From Pyrocephalus nanus (lineage: Eukaryota > Chordata > Aves > Passeriformes > Tyrannidae): DNA of 64,000 bases. Below, piece by piece: positions 62,105-64,000 of the stretch (positions within the stretch are counted from its first letter, which is position 1; every line of letters starts with the position of its first letter). A program made the position numbers and the translations under genes. The stretch spans positions 3,997,501 through 4,061,500 of the forward strand of contig CM076277.1 of NCBI GenBank assembly GCA_038380795.1, in the 5' to 3' direction. The notes below the pieces were generated by a model. It searched no databases. It saw only the letters and a program-made list of their open reading frames with translations, and was not told the DNA's origin.

Positions 62105-64000
62105 TTCTTCTTAAAAATATTTGTGGTGTTAATAAGGGGAAAGAAGCTGAATTGGTTGTTGGGTCCTCTACTTGTACCTTTGCCCCGTTCATATGCACCT
62201 GATGCCTTTTCTTCATCTCTGTGCAATATTGACTTGTGGGTTGATGAGACAGGATTTGGGGTTGATTAATGATTTTGGAGAGCCTTTTTGGACATGGTGG
62301 ATCTGTTAACTCCAAAGAATAGGTGCAAGAGTGGAAATTCAAAGCCTAGCTCCATGTCAGCTGCTGCATCCCACATGCCTTCAGTCTGAGATAGCACAGC
62401 TATGGAGGGGTGCAAGTTTTCTACCCTTACTTCATTTGCTCCTTTTTGTCCTTCATTCTCTGAATTAAAATAGCTATTAACAAGGAAAACACTGCCCTTT
62501 GGTACTGTGTTATTTCCTGCAGCCTGTCAACCAGTTATTCTGAAAGTGATGTGTTCAATTGAGCTAGAAGTGAGAAGTTCCAGTTCTTTGTAGGATGAAC
62601 ATCTCTGTAGGATGTAGGAGAGCCTGCTCACAGTGGTTTGCTGAAAAATGCACTGCAAGATCAAGCTGTACTGATTGCCACTGCTCGTTGTTCCCTGGGA
62701 GAAAGTATTATTGGGAAATAATAAATGGCTGATAATAAATTTATGTGTTAAATGAAAATATATTAAATCTTTATATGATATGGAGGTTTAGTAACAAGAT
62801 TGGTCCAGAGAGAGTACTAAGCTGCTGAAACTTTGTTTCTTTTAATCTTTATTAATTCAGTTGAGTGGATTGCTGGTGAGGTTACAAAGAAATCATATTC
62901 CTTTAATATGCCCCACCATTATCAGGGGTATAGTGAAGGTTTCACCTTGTTGATGAGCAGCATGTCAGGACACCAAAGTGCACCAGCCACATGGTGGCTG
63001 CTTTATGGAGAGGTCTGACTCAGCTTTCCCTCCCCATATTCATGCACATCCTAATCCAGAACTTGAGACTGGTCTAAATAGATTTGTGGACAAGTGCTGC
63101 CTCAGTCCATCCTCAGAAAGAAACCAAGAGCAGGGGGCAGGAGAAGCCTGAGGCAAACAGAGAGGTCTCCATCACAGAAACGGGCTGTGACGTGGAAAGC
63201 TGATTTTCCACGCTGAGTAGAGAACTCATAATTTAAAAGATTACCTTGCAGGTGGTGATAAGGGCACCTTTTTTTCCTCTGCAGACAACATTTGTGCCGT
63301 GGCCCATTATGGTGGGTGCTTTTATCAGTGATTTACAACAGAGCTGTCAAAAACTTTAAAAAGCTTCTATTAAATTGATGTGGATTTATCTATCTAAGAC
63401 CTTTGAAATTTATAGAGGAACTGACTTTTGGCCTCCTTTTCTAATCAGAGTGTGCAGCTGCACATGGGGCAGGCAGCTCTCCAGCCTTCTAGGAAGGCAG
63501 GCATTTGGTTTGTGGCCCAGATTTGAGAATCCCTGGAGAGGTCTCTGGAGAGCAGAGCTTGTGGATGTTTGGAAACCAGTCCTCTCGTGTCATTTTTGGG
63601 GTAGCCTGGAACTGGGTGCACAACCCCCCTGCTCCTACTGCCCTGCAGCACATCCATGTGTGGATTTGGCTGCAGTGTTTCCAAACGTGGCCAAATATTA
63701 AAAGCTGAAATGTAGTAAAAACTGTACCATCTTTCATTTCATTGGCACTGAAGTTACCTACTGTGGGAGTTTTAATGCTCTGCTTTTGTTGTCTCTTAAT
63801 ATAATTTCTATGTATGAAACTGAAACTTTTTGGAATCCAGCTGGGCATTTGCAGCTGATGTATTGATTCCTGCCAGGAAAGCCATGTTAGCTGAAATGGG
63901 CTGGAAGCAGCAGCTTTGAAGCTTGAGATGGGGAGAGCCCCAGGAAACCTGTGTTACTGCCTACCAGGTAGCCAGAATAAAAGCCATTAAAATAGTTTGG

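Larger units (their letters stand above)
1..64000 (+). other. PTPRT: PTPRT gene body, internal part
   Basis: The whole window lies inside one gene on the + strand. Four exons splice in frame into consecutive FN3 repeats whose residues match what I know of PTPRT better than its paralogues PTPRM, PTPRK and PTPRU. Examples are the peptides [31 protein letters not shown] and [23 protein letters not shown] is a type I membrane receptor phosphatase of mainly neural expression, with MAM, Ig and four FN3 domains outside, one transmembrane helix and two phosphatase domains inside. Only the middle of the ectodomain is present: no promoter, start codon, transmembrane segment, phosphatase domain or 3' end is in the window. 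Large introns fit the known very large size of this gene in vertebrates. Confidence 0.93.
49329..64000 (+). other. Intron downstream of exon D (5' part, over 14.6 kb)
   Basis: Phase 2 intron with donor gtgggt. No acceptor and exon was recognised before the window ends. It contains CR1 fragments at about 49918, 55128, 58947 and 61788. There is also a G-rich tract at 53063, a purine-rich tract at 54870 and an A/C-rich tract at 59598. The parts 50166-55127, 55263-58946, 59056-61787 and 62105-64000 show no recognised repeat or gene. AT-rich blocks at 54595-54725 and 56561-56725 are noted under findings. Confidence 0.85.

Noticed and set aside
61954..62342. Reverse-strand frames of 90-98 residues
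   Set aside because: They overlap a CR1 fragment and its flank and have no recognisable domain.
1..64000. CRISPR arrays, rRNA genes, prokaryotic operons or phage genes
   Set aside because: No spaced direct-repeat array, no rRNA sequence and no clustered long frames were seen; the DNA is vertebrate intron and exon.
1..64000. Endogenous retrovirus or paired LTRs
   Set aside because: No long direct terminal repeats, primer-binding site or retroviral frames were recognised by eye. A diverged solo LTR cannot be excluded without a repeat library.

Overview
This window is avian nuclear DNA. It carries four coding exons on the + strand of one very large gene, recognised as PTPRT (receptor-type protein tyrosine phosphatase T, R2B/MAM-containing family), embedded in introns. 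The bird assignment rests on about 19 short, 3'-end CR1 LINE fragments on both strands, which are the typical avian interspersed repeat, and on vertebrate exon-intron structure. No bacterial, organellar or viral gene organisation is visible, and no second gene could be supported. The species cannot be fixed from the sequence alone.

Layout: 1-10705 is the end of an upstream intron, with six CR1 fragments in its first 7.8 kb and none in the rest. Exon A (10706-11002) encodes a complete fibronectin type III (FN3) repeat. After a 1.3-kb intron, exon B (12329-12438) starts the next FN3 repeat. A 33.6-kb intron (12439-46061) splits that repeat. Exon C (46062-46263) completes it. A 3.0-kb intron follows, then exon D (49226-49328), which opens a further FN3 repeat. 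From 49329 to the window end is intron; the next exon, expected to be very short, was not found. The four exons join in frame (intron phases 1, 1, 0, 1, 2 in order) with GT-AG junctions and give 237 codons' worth of extracellular FN3 sequence with no stop or frameshift. By family knowledge this region lies between the N-terminal MAM/Ig domains and the transmembrane and phosphatase domains, and contributes to the rigid homophilic adhesion ectodomain.

The intronic sequence is AT-rich and holds CR1 fragments (densest at 35.4-39.3 kb), homopolymers and short tandem repeats. A few blocks may deserve comparative analysis: a CpG-enriched patch with CRE-like and E-box motifs at about 26.6-27.5 kb, octamer (POU) motifs around 28 kb, TAATTA-rich blocks at 21.4, 54.6 and 56.6 kb, a perfect 24-bp palindrome at 21.0 kb, and a CR1-poor stretch around exons A and B. 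I found no previously undescribed system. The open questions are regulatory and evolutionary.
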